Assembly: GCA_950097015.1 (NCBI GenBank)
Contig: CATNEN010000038.1
Span: 10,002,001 to 10,066,000 of the forward strand
From: Macrostomum hystrix
Lineage: Eukaryota; Platyhelminthes; Macrostomidae
DNA: 64,000 bases
Direction of reading: 5' to 3'
Part shown: in pieces, positions 34,691 through 45,787 of the stretch
Layout: every line of letters starts with the position of its first letter
Numbering within the stretch: position 1 is the stretch's first letter
Made by a program: the position numbers and the translations under genes
The notes under the pieces: model-generated
The model's input: the letters and a program-made list of their open reading frames with translations, nothing else
Databases searched by the model: none
Told to the model about the DNA's origin: nothing

Positions 34691-35632
34691 GGATAATCGT
34701 CAACTGGGGGATCATGGTAAACTGGGGGATAATTGTCAACTGGGGGATCATTGTCAACTGGAGGATCATTGGCAACTGGGGGATAATTGTCAACTGGGGG
34801 ATAATTGTCACGGGGAAACATCACCAAATGCGGGATCATAATCAACTAGGGGATCATTGTCAACTAGGGGATCATGTTCAACTGCGGGAACATTGTCAAC
34901 TGGGATCACCATCAATGGGGGATCATAGTCAACTGAGAGATAATTGTCAACTGGAGGATCATTGTCAACGGGGGGATAGTTGTCAACTGGGGGATAATTG
35001 TCAACTGGGGAGTCATCATCAAATGCGGGATCATGGTTAACTGGGGGATAATTGTCAACTGGGGGATCATTGTCAACTGGGAGATCATTGTCAATGTCAA
35101 CTGGGGGATCATTGTCAACTGGGGATCATTGTCAACTGGGGGTTTATCATCACCCGGAGGATCATTGTGAACTGGGGGGATCATTGTCAACTTGTTGATC
35201 ATCATCAACTGGGGGATCATTGTCAACTGTGGGAACATTGTCAACTGGGGGAACGTTGTCAACTGGAGATTATCATCAATGGGGAGTCATCATTAACTGG
35301 GGGATCATTGTCAACTGCGTGATCATCATCAATTGGGGGATTATTGTCAACTCGGGGATCATTGTCAGCTGTGGGAACATTGTCAACTGGGGATCATCAT
35401 CAATGGGGAGTCATCATTAACTGGGGGATCATTGTCAACTGCGTGATCATCATCAATTGAGGGATTATTGTCAACTGGGGGATCATAATCAACTGCGTGA
35501 TCATCATCAATTGGGGGATTATTGTCAACGGGGGGATCATTGTCAACTGGGGGATCATTGTCAACTGGGGGATTATTGTCAACTGGGGAATCTTTATCAA
35601 CTGGGGGATCATTGTCAACTGATCATTGTAGC
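34690..35632. repeat. 18-bp minisatellite abutting the 23-bp array
   Basis: Units of GGGGATCATTGTCAACTG (18 bp) with variants (ATAATT, ATCATC, ATGGGG) start within about 15 bp of the last 23-bp unit. There is no unique spacer between the two arrays. Confidence 0.95.
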
Positions 35633-35780
35633 GTAAAAAGGCTGAAAATGCAGCTGCTAAAAAGTGTATACTGGACGAAATCAAAATATTTCTGCTCCCC
35701 GAAGGGGGGCAAAACTTGCTAGTAAATCAAGCTAAAAATCATGTCTCAAGTAGTATGTTTTTTATACTATATATTTAATA

Positions 35781-36430
35781 GGGTAATGTATCATCAACCA
35801 AACAAGAATGTGTATTTTTTTAACTTCAAACCTAAGCTATAGATTTTCTATTTAAGATATGATGATAAATCAAATGCCAAGTTATAGAAAACAGTTAAAT
35901 CTTTCTAAAAAGTATCTGCTTTTGCTATTTTGTCAAATAGAAAAAAGTTATTCTTGCTTTTTATCTAAAACCAAAAAATGATTTTCATGTATCTTCAAAC
36001 CAAACAGAGAATTTGATGTTTGGTTTTACAATTTGAGTGAGTGGTTTAATCTTATTTTAAGGAGTGAACTATAATGAATTATGTCATTTGAAAGCATTAT
36101 AAAGCATCTTCATGCTCTATAAATAACTACATTTATGGTCACTTAATTGGCAAGCAACCATATACAATCTTCGTCTAAAGTACATACAGAAAAATTGTTG
36201 TTAAAAAGTATGCTTTTGCAATAAAAATTTCTACTGAAACATCAATATCTTTCTTTCCTCTTAATGCTTCATTGCACATCATGCCTCAGCTTGTATATAA
36301 TTTATTCAACTTCAAATTAGTTGTTCTGTGAAACACAATAGCTTGTTTCTGTCTTGCACAAGACCAAGGAAGGAGTCAAAAGTATTGTTCGGTTTTGAAG
36401 ATACACTGTTTGGTTGATGATACATTACCC
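35781..36430. mobile_element. 650-bp MITE with TA target duplication
   Basis: The left end GGGTAATGTATCATCAACCA plus AACA is repeated as an exact reverse complement at the right end. TA flanks both sides (35779-35780 and 36431-36432). Similarity continues more weakly inside. The TA target suggests a Tc1/mariner-type parent. No coding region is present. Confidence 0.82.
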
Positions 36431-36683
36431 TATTGAATGCTGTCTGTCTATCTGTTTCCAGTGCTTCCTATAGCCATTGGCATTAAATTTTGTTCATTGA
36501 TAATAATAGGTAGCTAGCTAACAAAAAAGTTTAGACTAGTTTAAATAATTTTTGCTAGTAACTAGTTTTTTAATGTTTTTTGCTTTGACTCATACTTTGA
36601 CTCATACCATACTAAATAGAAATCCATAATTCAGTAGTGTATCCAGCTTTTTCTTTGGGAGGGAGGAAACATTTGGGTAAGGT

Positions 36684-37282
36684 AACCAGTCATTTCGGCC
36701 ATAGGCATTTTGGCCAAAATCCATTTTGGCAAGAAGCCATTTTGGCCTCAAACCATTTCAGCCACAAACCAGTTTGGCCCCATACTTATATAAACTCACA
36801 ACATTCTTATGGCTAATTTATAATTTATCTAAGAGTTTTTAATTTTATTTTATAGCAATGATGGAAAGCACAAATTTGACTTAATACAATTACAAAGAAT
36901 TTTAAATACATGCTTTAAGTATTTGGGCAGTATAAAAGTAAAAAAATAAGAGGACTTGGTACACAAGGAATGGTAAAAATGTAAATATTCTGTACCAATG
37001 CGAATAGTTCAGTACTGCCGATGTGTGCATTTCACTTGCTATTATGAGTATTGTGGATAAGTTTGGCTGCAGAGTCCAAGAAGGCATTTACTACTGTGGT
37101 ATCGAAGATGTACAGTCCTTTAGGCTTCAACTCATTTTAAGGACTGCTTGAATGTACTGAAAATTATGGACAGTACATTTATGTACAGACAACTATAGTA
37201 ATGTTAGCATTATTATGCTCATTTGACTTTTGGCCAAAATGGCTATGGCCGAAACTGTGTATGGCCAAAACAACCAGAATTC
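36684..37282. mobile_element. 599-bp inverted-repeat element with 11-bp direct repeats
   Basis: Subterminal inverted repeats share TTTCGGCCATAG and CATTTTGGCCAAAA (left 36692-36720, complement near 37228-37255). The left part also repeats CATTTTGGC/CATTTCAGCC in tandem. TTGGGTAAGGT flanks both sides (36673-36683, 37283-37293). A 9-11 bp duplication suggests a Mutator-type MITE, but the extreme ends do not pair well. Confidence 0.6.
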
Positions 37283-37989
37283 TTGGGTAAGGTGCATCAA
37301 CCAAAAACTGCTAATGATGCTCCATTGTGCCAATGTAGAGCTATGAGGGGTCACTTTGGTGGTGATATGACAATTGGGAGTATCCAAAATTTCAGGCAGG
37401 TTATTGCCCTTTAGCACTCCTGGATTCATCCTACCTTGGTAGGTAACTATTTTTGTGACTAACTCTCTAGCTAGCTACATATTGCTCTATTGCTTCTTAA
37501 TTTTGTTTACATATTGGTTAGCTACCTTTAGTATATTTTTCTACCTGCCTGTCTTCTATTAAAAATGTTCTTTTTAAAAAAAGGAATTACTAGCTAAGAT
37601 ATAAATCAAATATTAAAAAAAATAATATATGGCTACATTTGTCAAAAACTACCTGGTTGCATTTATTTTTTCTTATTACAATACTGTAAGATAGAAAGCA
37701 CATTCAGATACATAGAAAAAATGCCTTTATTATTGGCTAGCCTGTAATTCTTTTTTTTCACTATAGCTGGTGATTAGATACTTTATAAGATTTTATAACA
37801 ATTACTTTTAAACATCAAACCAAATTTCTGTTCTTGCTTTTTATATATTCTAGTAATTCTTAGTTAACACAAGCTTCTTTTTAAAAGCTATATTATATAT
37901 AGAACTGAACATTATTCATCATGTTATTGTCTTAAGTATTCTATTGAATGGTTAGCACAATCTTTACCACCTAGCACCTGAATTTTAAA

Positions 37990-38020
37990 TATTTCAATTT
38001 TTTTAATGTTTCTGTTTCAG
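37990..38020 (+). promoter_or_regulatory. Splice acceptor before RPC9 start codon
   Basis: A long pyrimidine tract ending in TTTCTGTTTCAG (38020) precedes the RPC9 ATG by 67 bases. As with NSF, it is either the end of a 5' UTR intron or a trans-splice acceptor. Confidence 0.6.
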
Positions 38021-38087
38021 AACAGTCGCTGGTAAATAGCAAGAAGGTTACCAAAGTTTGTCATAACTTTAATAAGCAATTCAAGCC

Positions 38088-38486
38088 ATGCAGGTAGTGA
38101 ATGAGTGTGCCCAGCTGCTCACTAATGCCGAGGTCTATGAGCTCCTAGATGGCATACGTAAGAGCAGACGAACAGTGGCCCAGCGCGGCTCAGCAATGAA
38201 GAATCTAGCCACTTTGACGCACACTGCCCACAAATTCTTAGCTGAGCAGACCCCAGCGCCCAGCCAGACTAACTCAGCCATTGCTGCCTTCCTCGGCGAC
38301 ATTGCCAATCTTCAGCTGAGTCGCCAGGAGGCTCTGCAAATTGTTAACCTGTGTCCAAGATCTGCTGTTGAAGTGCACGTCATTGTTGACGACTGTGATC
38401 AGCGGCTAACTGATGAACAGGTGCAGCGGGTGCTGGACCTGGTTGCCACCCGGTTCCTTGCTGGAGCACCTGGTGACTCGTCCTGA
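38088..38486 (+). CDS. CRCP: RNA polymerase III subunit RPC9 (CRCP)
   Basis: RPC9 pairs with RPC8 in the stalk of RNA polymerase III, which takes part in initiation at tRNA and 5S genes in the nucleus. The 132-aa single-exon product follows the human protein (148 aa) along its length: N-terminus MQVVNE, LLTNAEVYELLDGIR, the helical HRDC-like core, then the hallmark region LQIVNLCPRSAVEVHVIVDD and RLTDEQVQRVLDLV. The acidic C-terminal tail of the vertebrate protein is missing. The first ATG fits the family start. A 25-bp minisatellite begins right after the stop codon. Confidence 0.94.
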   Translation: MQVVNECAQLLTNAEVYELLDGIRKSRRTVAQRGSAMKNLATLTHTAHKFLAEQTPAPSQTNSAIAAFLGDIANLQLSRQEALQIVNLCPRSAVEVHVIVDDCDQRLTDEQVQRVLDLVATRFLAGAPGDSS

Positions 38487-38509
38487 TAGCTATCCCAAAA
38501 AGTGTGTCT

Positions 38510-40975
38510 AATAGTGTGTTTATCATTATCCCGAATCCCATATCCTGTAACTTCCATAATCCCTTTCTAGTAGCATCACTAATTCCGTCTGGCAACATCT
38601 TAAATCCCTGTCTAGTAATATCCCTAAATACCCTGTTGGTAATATCCCCAAATGCCCTATCTGGTAATATCCCCAAATGCCCTATCTGGTAATATCCCTT
38701 AATACCCTATCTGGTAATATCCCTAAATACCCTATCTGGTAATATCCCTAAATACCATGTCTGGTAATATCCCCAAATGCCCTATCTGGTAATATCCCTA
38801 AATACCCTATCTGGTAATATCCCTAAATACCCTATCTGGTAATATCCCTAAATACCATGTCTGGTCATATCCCCAAATGCCCTATCTGGTAATATCCCTA
38901 AATACCCTATCTGGTAATATCCCTAAATACCATGTCTGGTAATATCCCCAAATGCCCTATCTGGTAATATCCCTAAATACCCTATCTGGTAATATCCCTA
39001 AATACCCTATCTGGTAATATCCCTAAATACCATGTATGGTAATATCCCCAAATGCCCTATCTGGTAATATCCCTAAATACCCTATCTGGTAATATCCCTA
39101 AATACCCTATCTGGTAATATCCCTAAATACCATGTCTGGTAATATCCCCAAATGCCCTATCTGGTAATATCCCTAAATACCCTATCTGGTAATATCCCTA
39201 AATACCCTATCTGGTAATATCCCTAAATACCCTATCTGGTAATATCCCTAAATACCCTATCTGGTAATATCCCTAAATACCCTATCTGGTAATATCCCCA
39301 AATACCCTATCTGGTAATATCCCTAAATACCCTATCTGGTAATATCCCTAAATACCATGTCTGGTAATATCCCTAAATACCCTATCTTATAATATCCCTA
39401 AATACCCTATCTGGTAATATCCCTAAATACCCTATCTGGTAATATCCCTAAATACCCTATCTGGTAATATCCCTAAATACCATGTATGGTAATATCCCCA
39501 AATGCCCTATCTGGTAATATCCCTAAATACCCTATCTGGTAATATCCCTAAATACCCTATCTGGTAATATCCCTAAATACCATGTCTGGTAATATCCCCA
39601 AATGCCCTATCTGGTAATATCCCTAAATACCCTATCTGGTAATATCCCTAAATACCCTATCTGGTAATATCCCTAAATACCCTATCTGGTAATATCCCTA
39701 AATACCCTATCTGGTAATATCCCCAAATACCCTATCTGGTAATATCCCTAAATACCCTATCTGGTAATATCCCTAAATACCCTATCTGGTAATATCCCTA
39801 AATACCATGTCTGGTAATATCCCTAAATACCCTATCTGGTAATATCTCTAAATACCCTATCTGGTAATATCCCTAAATACCCTATCTGGTAATATCCCTA
39901 AATACCATGTCTGGTAATATCCCTAAATACCCTATCTGGTAATATCCCTAAATACCCTATCTGGTAATATCCCTAAATACCCTATCTGGTAATATCCCTA
40001 AATACCCTATCTGGTAATGTCCCTAAATACCCTATCTGGTTATATCCCTAAATACCCTATCTGGTAATATCCCCAAATACCCTATCTGGTAATATCCCTT
40101 AATACCCTATCTGGTAATATCCCTAAATACCCTATCTGGTAATATCCCTAAATACCCTATCTGGTAATATCCCCAAATACCCTATCTGGTAATGTCCCTA
40201 AATACCCTATCTGGTTATATCCCTAAATACCCTATCTGGTAATATCCCCAAATACCCTATCTGGTAATATCCCTAAATACCCTATCTGGTAATATCCCTA
40301 AATACCCTATCTGGTTATATCCCTAAATACCCTATCTGGTAATATCCCTAAATACCCTATCTGGTAATATCCCTAAATACCCTATCTGGTAATATCCCTA
40401 AATACCCTATCTGGTAATATCCCTAAATACCCTATCTGGTAATGTCCCTAAATACCCTATCTGGTTATATCCCTAAATACCCTATCTGGTAATATCCCCA
40501 AATACCCTATCTGGTAATATCCCTTAATACCCTATCTGGTAATATCCCTTAATACCCTATCTGGTAATATCCCTAAATACCCTATCTGGTAATATCCCCA
40601 AATACCCTATCTGGTAATATCCCTAAATACCCTATCTGGTAATATCCCTAAATACCCTATCTGGTAATATCCCTAAACACCATGTCTGGTAATATCCCCA
40701 AATGCCCTATCTGGTAATATCCCTAAATACCCTATCTGGTAATATCCCCAAATACCCTATCTGGTAATATCCCTAAATACCCTATCTGGTAATATCCCTA
40801 AATACCATGTCTGGTAATATCCCCAAATGCCCTATCTGGTAATATCCCCAAATGCCCTATCTGGTAATATCCCCAAATGCCCTATCTGGTAATATCCCTA
40901 AATACCCTATCTGGTAATATCCCCAAATGCCCTATCTGGTAATATCCCTAAATACTCTATCTGGTAATATACACA
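38510..40975. repeat. 25-bp minisatellite directly after RPC9
   Basis: About 98 units of TAATATCCCTAAATACCCTA plus TCTGG. Variants are CCCCAAATGCC, CATGTCTGG, TTATATCC and AATGTCCC. Variant strings recur in larger blocks (for example ACCATGTATGGTAATATCCC near 39029 and 39479, 450 bp or 18 units apart). It begins about 25 bp after the RPC9 stop, so the transcript probably enters or contains it. Confidence 0.97.
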
Positions 40976-41439
40976 GTTCCATGCCAAGGAATATAAAATG
41001 CGTGCTATATCGTATTCTCTACTTCCTAGTCGTATGTTATCTGTTTCTCGCCGTCACTGCCTAACTATGAGTAAACCATTTGTTCATAGTAAAATACAAA
41101 TTTGAGTACATGTTTGTCTGCTGTCTTCGAAATTGGTAAAAAAATGTTATTTACCTTCCTCTTTTAAATGTAGATTTTTTTCTTATCTACTATGTCCAGA
41201 GTAGTATCCTACGTTTTACGTTAAATTTTTTGGTTAAAAACCTAACAAATGAAATTATTTAGAATTCCCTATCGAAATTTCGTGACTGAAATCTGCACTT
41301 GAAGGGCTCTGCCCGTGGAGATCTCCGCGTCAAGAATTCTAAATTGAACTTTTCCGCTGAAATTTCTTAATACTTAGTTTTCACTGTAAGTCTCATTGAA
41401 ATTTTTCATTGAGTTTTGAGTTTCAAATGTATTTCCGAA
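40976..41439. other. Unique AT-rich sequence upstream of roadblock gene
   Basis: No gene found. It may hold the promoter or a 5' UTR exon of the roadblock gene. Confidence 0.4.
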
Positions 41440-41690
41440 ATCTAGATTTCCCATTAGTATTTTCCTATCAAGATTTCCAATCGAGATTTCCCATGGAGAT
41501 ATGCGATTGGTATTTCCGCATCGAGATTTCCTATTTGTATTTTCCCATCGAGATTTCCGATTGGTTTTCCCTATCGAGATTTCCCATTGGGTATTTCCCT
41601 ATCGAGATTTCCCATTGGTATTTCCCATCGAGATTTCCCTTTTTTATTGTCCGATCGAGATTACCCATTGGTATTTCCCCACTTTTGGCG
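41440..41690. repeat. 26-28-bp minisatellite upstream of roadblock gene
   Basis: About nine diverged units of CATTGGTATTTCCCATCGAG plus ATTTCC. The family is the reverse complement of the larger array at 44560-45285. Confidence 0.88.
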
Positions 41691-41775
41691 TTGAAAGTCT
41701 GGGGACTCATGTTCAGTACTCATTAAGTTTCTATGCTCATGCCCTCAGCCCTGACCTGCACCAGCGCCAGCTTTC

Positions 41776-42114
41776 ATGGATGTCGAAGAGACCTTCAGAC
41801 GGCTGCAGTCGCACAAGAGTGTCGTAGGCGTGCTGATTGTTAGCCAAGATGGCGTGCCCATTCGCAGCTCATTCCCAGATAGGCAGCAGACTCTGCGGTA
41901 CAGCTGCCTAGCCCAGCAATTGGCCCACGGCGCCCGCGCCACCATGGCTGCCTGCGCGCCAACTGGCGATGTCGGCGATGCCATCGGCACGGATCTGGTG
42001 TTCCTGCGACTGCGCACTAGACGCGGCGAACTGCTGGTGGCGCCAGACAGAGACTTCCTGCTGGCTGTGCTGCAGGAGCCGGGGCAATGCGACAGGGACG
42101 GCCTGGCTGGATGA
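41776..42114 (+). CDS. DYNLRB1: Dynein light chain roadblock (DYNLRB)
   Basis: Roadblock/LC7 light chains dimerise and bind the dynein intermediate chain in cytoplasmic and ciliary dyneins. The 112-aa product has the whole family fold: MDVEETFRRLQSHKSVVGVL, then GVPIRSSF, the central helix, LVFLRLRTRRGELLVAPDRD and FLLAVLQEP. Compared with the 96-aa human protein it has a short insertion (around APTGDVGDAIGTD) before the FLRLR strand and about 8 extra residues at the end. The ATG lies 5 bases after a possible acceptor (CCAGCGCCAG), so a 5' UTR intron or trans-splicing is possible. The segment just upstream is duplicated in inverted form near 44340-44600. Confidence 0.94.
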   Translation: MDVEETFRRLQSHKSVVGVLIVSQDGVPIRSSFPDRQQTLRYSCLAQQLAHGARATMAACAPTGDVGDAIGTDLVFLRLRTRRGELLVAPDRDFLLAVLQEPGQCDRDGLAG

Positions 42115-42174
42115 GAAACACAGCTAACTAATCATAATGATAATTATTATTATTATAACTATCTTTCTTCAATT

Positions 42175-42310
42175 CTTGGATATCTTATTTCGAAAGGTCT
42201 AGGGTTCGATTCTCAGTCCTTAATTAAGCGAGTCGCTTGATTCTTAATTCCCCATTGTTTTAGTTCACCTAGCTTTAAAATGGATAGCTTGGGTAGAAAT
42301 TTTGTGTGGT
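42175..42310 (+). repeat. Diverged SINE-A copy
   Basis: B-box-like AGGGTTCGATTCTCAGTCC is followed by AGTTCACCTAGCTTTAAAAT and a GGTAGAAATTTTGTGTGGTT stretch. These correspond in order to the SINE-A head and body. Confidence 0.6.
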
Positions 42311-42339
42311 TCCTGGTCTAATAATAATACTATAATAAT

Positions 42340-42650
42340 TGCAGGAGGGCTGCGGGCAATGGCACATCATTTAGTGACACTAGACCCGCAGCCAGCGAGG
42401 AGGCAATTCTGCCCATTTCGCTGACTCCTGAGCACACACGCACACAGTTACTGTACGCAGGCACACGCTCACACAGGTGTGTACATCTGCCCTGACTTTC
42501 TCATCGCCAGGCAGTGCACACTCTCACTGTGCCTTGGAGGTTGGCCCTCAAGGGCGCAAATAAATGTGGCCTCGTCGCGGAATCGAACTCAGGGACCTTG
42601 GAGCGAGAGGCAAACGCGTTAGACCGCTCTGCCACCGACCCCCGTGGTTC
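42340..42650 (-). repeat. Full-length SINE-B
   Basis: On the minus strand it starts with a Leu/Ser-tRNA-like head: GTGGCAGAGCGGTCTAACGC as A box, CTGAGTTCGATTCCGCGACG as B box. A body with GATGAGAAAGTCAGGGCAGA and a GT-rich stretch follows. It ends with CTGGCTGCGGGTCTAGTGTC and TGATGTGCCATTGCCCGCAG. Other copies lie at 2790-3040, 13322-13410 and 15460-15545. Confidence 0.88.
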
Positions 42651-43035
42651 CAGGTCTACCCTAGTCCAGGGACTGAAAGTTAACCACTGTATATCTGGCC
42701 CAAGTGGGTTAGTCCCTTAACTATACAAATTGCTCGGATTCAATTGTATATTAAGACTTGTTAAAGTATAATTTACTCGAGTTTAATCAGTCTGTAGTAC
42801 TATGGTCTTCCGCTACGTATGGTCTATTTTGTGTGCCTTATAAAGTGCAAAAATTTATTGTGCAATTATTTCTACTTCAAATAGGTGATGCATGTTTTTT
42901 AAGGCGTAATCACACTTTTATGTATGTGCCTTTAATTATTATCCAGCTGTTGCTTATAAAAACGTGTATAACAGTTTTTATGGTATTGTTTTTGCTTTTA
43001 AATTTCTTCCCTAAGTCACAATTTTTCATTTGACT
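42651..43035. other. Unique AT-rich spacer
   Basis: No supported coding sequence or repeat. Confidence 0.45.
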
Positions 43036-43039
43036 ATAC

Positions 43040-43785
43040 ATTTTGGCGACGGCGAGAGAGATCATAGAAAGGGCGATGGCGAGAGAGATCGGAGAAATGC
43101 CGACGGTGAAAAAGATATAAGAGAAATGCCTACAGTGAAATAAGGTCAGAGAAAGGGCGATGGCGAGAGAGATCATAGAAAGGGCGACGGCGAGAGAGAT
43201 CGGAGAAATGCCGACGGTGGAAAATATATCAGAGAAATGCCTACGGTGAAATAAGGTCAGAGAAAGGGCGACGGCGACAGAATCTGAGAAAGGGCGATGG
43301 CGAGAGAGATCAGAGAAATGCCGACGGCGAGAGAGATCAGAGAAATGCCGACGGTGAAATAAGGTCAGAGAAAGGGCGACGGCGACAGAATCTGAGAAAG
43401 GGCGATGGCGAGAGAGATCAGAGAAATGCCGACGGTGAAATAAGGTCAGAGAAAGGGCGACGGCGACAGAATCTGAGAAAGGGCGATGGCGAGAGAGATC
43501 AGAGAAATGCCGACGGCGAGAGAGATCAGAGAAATGCCGACGGTGAAATAAGGTCAGAGAAAGGGCGACGGCGACAGAATCTGAGAAAGGGCGATGGCGA
43601 GAGAGATCAGAGAAATGCCGACGGCGAAAGAGAAATCACAGAAATGCCGTCGGCGAGACATCAGGGTAAGGGCGACGGCGAGAGAGAGATCATAGAAATG
43701 TCGACGGCGAAATAGAGATCAGAGAAATGTCTACGGCGAAATAAAGATTAGAGAAGTGCCGACGGCGAGAGAGATTTCGATCATG
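43040..43785. repeat. About 29-bp compound minisatellite
   Basis: Alternating units around GGCGACGGCGAGAGAGATCA plus GAGAAATGCC, with GACAGAATCTGAGAAAGGGC and GTGAAATAAGGTCAGAG variants, form larger blocks of about 110 to 190 bp. Confidence 0.93.
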
Positions 43786-44559
43786 GTCATGCAATCTGAA
43801 ATCGTCGTGTGTCATTTTTTGTAACGGCGATGTTGAAATGTCACAAATCGTTTTAAATCTTTCACTTTTTTTGGTGTCGAGTATTATTAACGCTTAAAGC
43901 ATTGAGTTTAAGCTAAACGTTTATTATCTCATAAGCATGCGGTTATATTTGTCCCTATTGACATTCATTTTTCTGTTATTTTACACCTCATAGCTTGCAT
44001 ATTTATAGTCGCACAAGTTCAATTCAATAATTTGTTTTGTATAAGCGGCAAATCCAACACTTTATTAACCGGCTCAAATCGCTTCAGAGTGCCTTTAAAA
44101 TATACTCGCAGATATTGCTTGGATACAGGACAGGTGTTTGAATGTTATATCCAGCTATTCAATGGCGATGAATCTGCTGAAATTGGGCTGAAATCTTCGG
44201 GAGTTTTACTGTGACCAGCTTTTTTATTGCATCATCAAAAATAATCTATTCTCCGTCTCCCTCCTTAATCCCAGTTCTCCCAATCCTAAATCCCGATTCC
44301 ACCTGATTCCCAGTTCTCCCCATTTATGTCTCTATCTCCCTCCTGCTGGTGCAGGTCAGGGCTGAGGGAATCTCGATGGGGAAAGACCTATTGGAAATCT
44401 CCATGGGGAAATTCCTATGGGAAATCTGGCGTCCTCCCCATCTGCCATCTCAATCCCAGTGCTTCGCATCTCTCTCCTGAATCCCAATTCTCCCTATCGC
44501 TATCTTTATCTTTTTCCTGCTGGTGTAGGTCAGGGCCAAGGGCATGAGCATGGATTCTC
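43786..44559. other. Spacer with inverted copies of DYNLRB upstream DNA
   Basis: 43786-44250 is unique AT-rich sequence with no supported exon. At 44353-44375 and 44518-44552 the complements of CTCAGCCCTGACCTGCACCA and of ATGCTCATGCCCT occur; these lie upstream of the roadblock start codon at 41730-41765. Confidence 0.6.
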
Positions 44560-45285
44560 GATGAGGAAGTACCAATGGGAAATTTCCATTAAGTAAATAC
44601 CAGTCAGAGATCTTAATGGGGGAATAACAATTTGGAAATCTCCATCGGGAAATTCCGATGAAAAATATTAATTAAGGAAATACCAATGGGAAATCTCGAT
44701 GGGGAATTACCAATGGGAAATCTCGACGGGGAAATACCAGTGGGAAATCTCGACGGGAAAATCCCAATGGCAAATCTCGACGGGGCAATACCAATGGAAA
44801 TCTCGACGGGGAAATACCAATGGCAAATCTCGACGGGGAAATACCAATGGGAAATTTCGACGGGAAAATCCCAATGGCAAATCTCGACGGGGAAATCCCA
44901 ATGGCAAATCTCGACGGGGAAATCCCAATGGCAAATCTCGATGGGGAAATACCAATGGGAAATCTCGACGGGGAAATAACAATGGGAAATCTCGACGGGG
45001 AAATACCAATGGGAAATCTCGATGGGGAATTATCAATGGGAGATCTCAATGGGGAAATACCAATGGGAAATCTCGACGGGGAAATACCAGTGGGAAATCT
45101 CGACGAGGAATTACCAATGGGAAATCTCGATGGGTGGGGAAATACCAATGGGAAATCTCGACGGGGAATTACCAATGGGAAATCAATGGGAAATCTCGAT
45201 GGGTGGGGAAATACCAATGGGAAATCTCGATGGGGAATTACCAATGGGAAATCTCGATGGGGAAATACCAATGGGAGATTCTCCC
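44560..45285. repeat. 27-bp minisatellite, inverted relative to 41440-41690
   Basis: About 26 units of CAATGGGAAATCTCGATGGG plus GAAATAC, with GACGGG and GGCAAATC variants. Frames on both strands stay open because the unit is a multiple of three and lacks stops; I do not treat them as genes. Confidence 0.95.
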
Positions 45286-45787
45286 ATTCTCCCATCTCCC
45301 TCCTCCCAGCCAATCAGTAGCACAAGTCACAGAATGTTCGCATTCGATTCAACGCGTCAATTGTGGAAAATGCACTACTATCACGCTTCGTTATTTTTCT
45401 AACAGCAATTATATCCCTTCGAGATTTTCCTACAATAATTGGCTGGGCCTTGCGCTTCGCCATTCATCTGATAAAGTTCTTTGATTTTGTCGTGTCCCGA
45501 AGCTGTGTAGCAACCGGTTTGTACTCAGTAATTGGCCGGTGGATAATAAGCTAATCAGTTCCAACCAGTCTGTTATTTTATTTGCTTGTCCATTGGCCCA
45601 GCAAACAAGCAGAAACATTCTTCTTGGCGAACTTAGTTGAATTGTGCAAAAGTCAAACTACCGAACTTCTTGTTACAGTAAATTTGAAATTTCCGGCATA
45701 CCAGCACGGCTTCCCAACTTGTGACTAATTAGTTTTTCTTTTTAGGGCATTCTTGCTGGTGGTTTCTTACCTGGAAAGTTTGTCTTC
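45286..45787. other. Spacer before the 33-bp array
   Basis: No gene recognised. A good acceptor (TTTTTCTTTTTAG, ending 45745) is followed by an open stretch up to the first CAG/GTGAGC of the array. It could be a small exon, but no family was recognised. Confidence 0.35.

Larger units (their letters stand above)
35633..37989. other. AT-rich intergenic DNA between the 18-bp array and RPC9
   Basis: Apart from the two inverted-repeat elements annotated separately (35781-36430 and 36684-37282), this is AT-rich unique sequence. No exon is supported on either strand. Confidence 0.45.

Noticed and set aside
44032-44214. 60-aa plus frame ending ECYIQLFNGDESAEIGLKSS
   Set aside because: Composition looks protein-like, but no family, acceptor or neighbour exon could be supported.
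44672-45484. Long frames such as MGNLDGE repeats on plus and PHRDFPLV repeats on minus
   Set aside because: The 27-bp unit is a multiple of three without stops, so both strands stay open. No evidence of expression or unique flanking domain.
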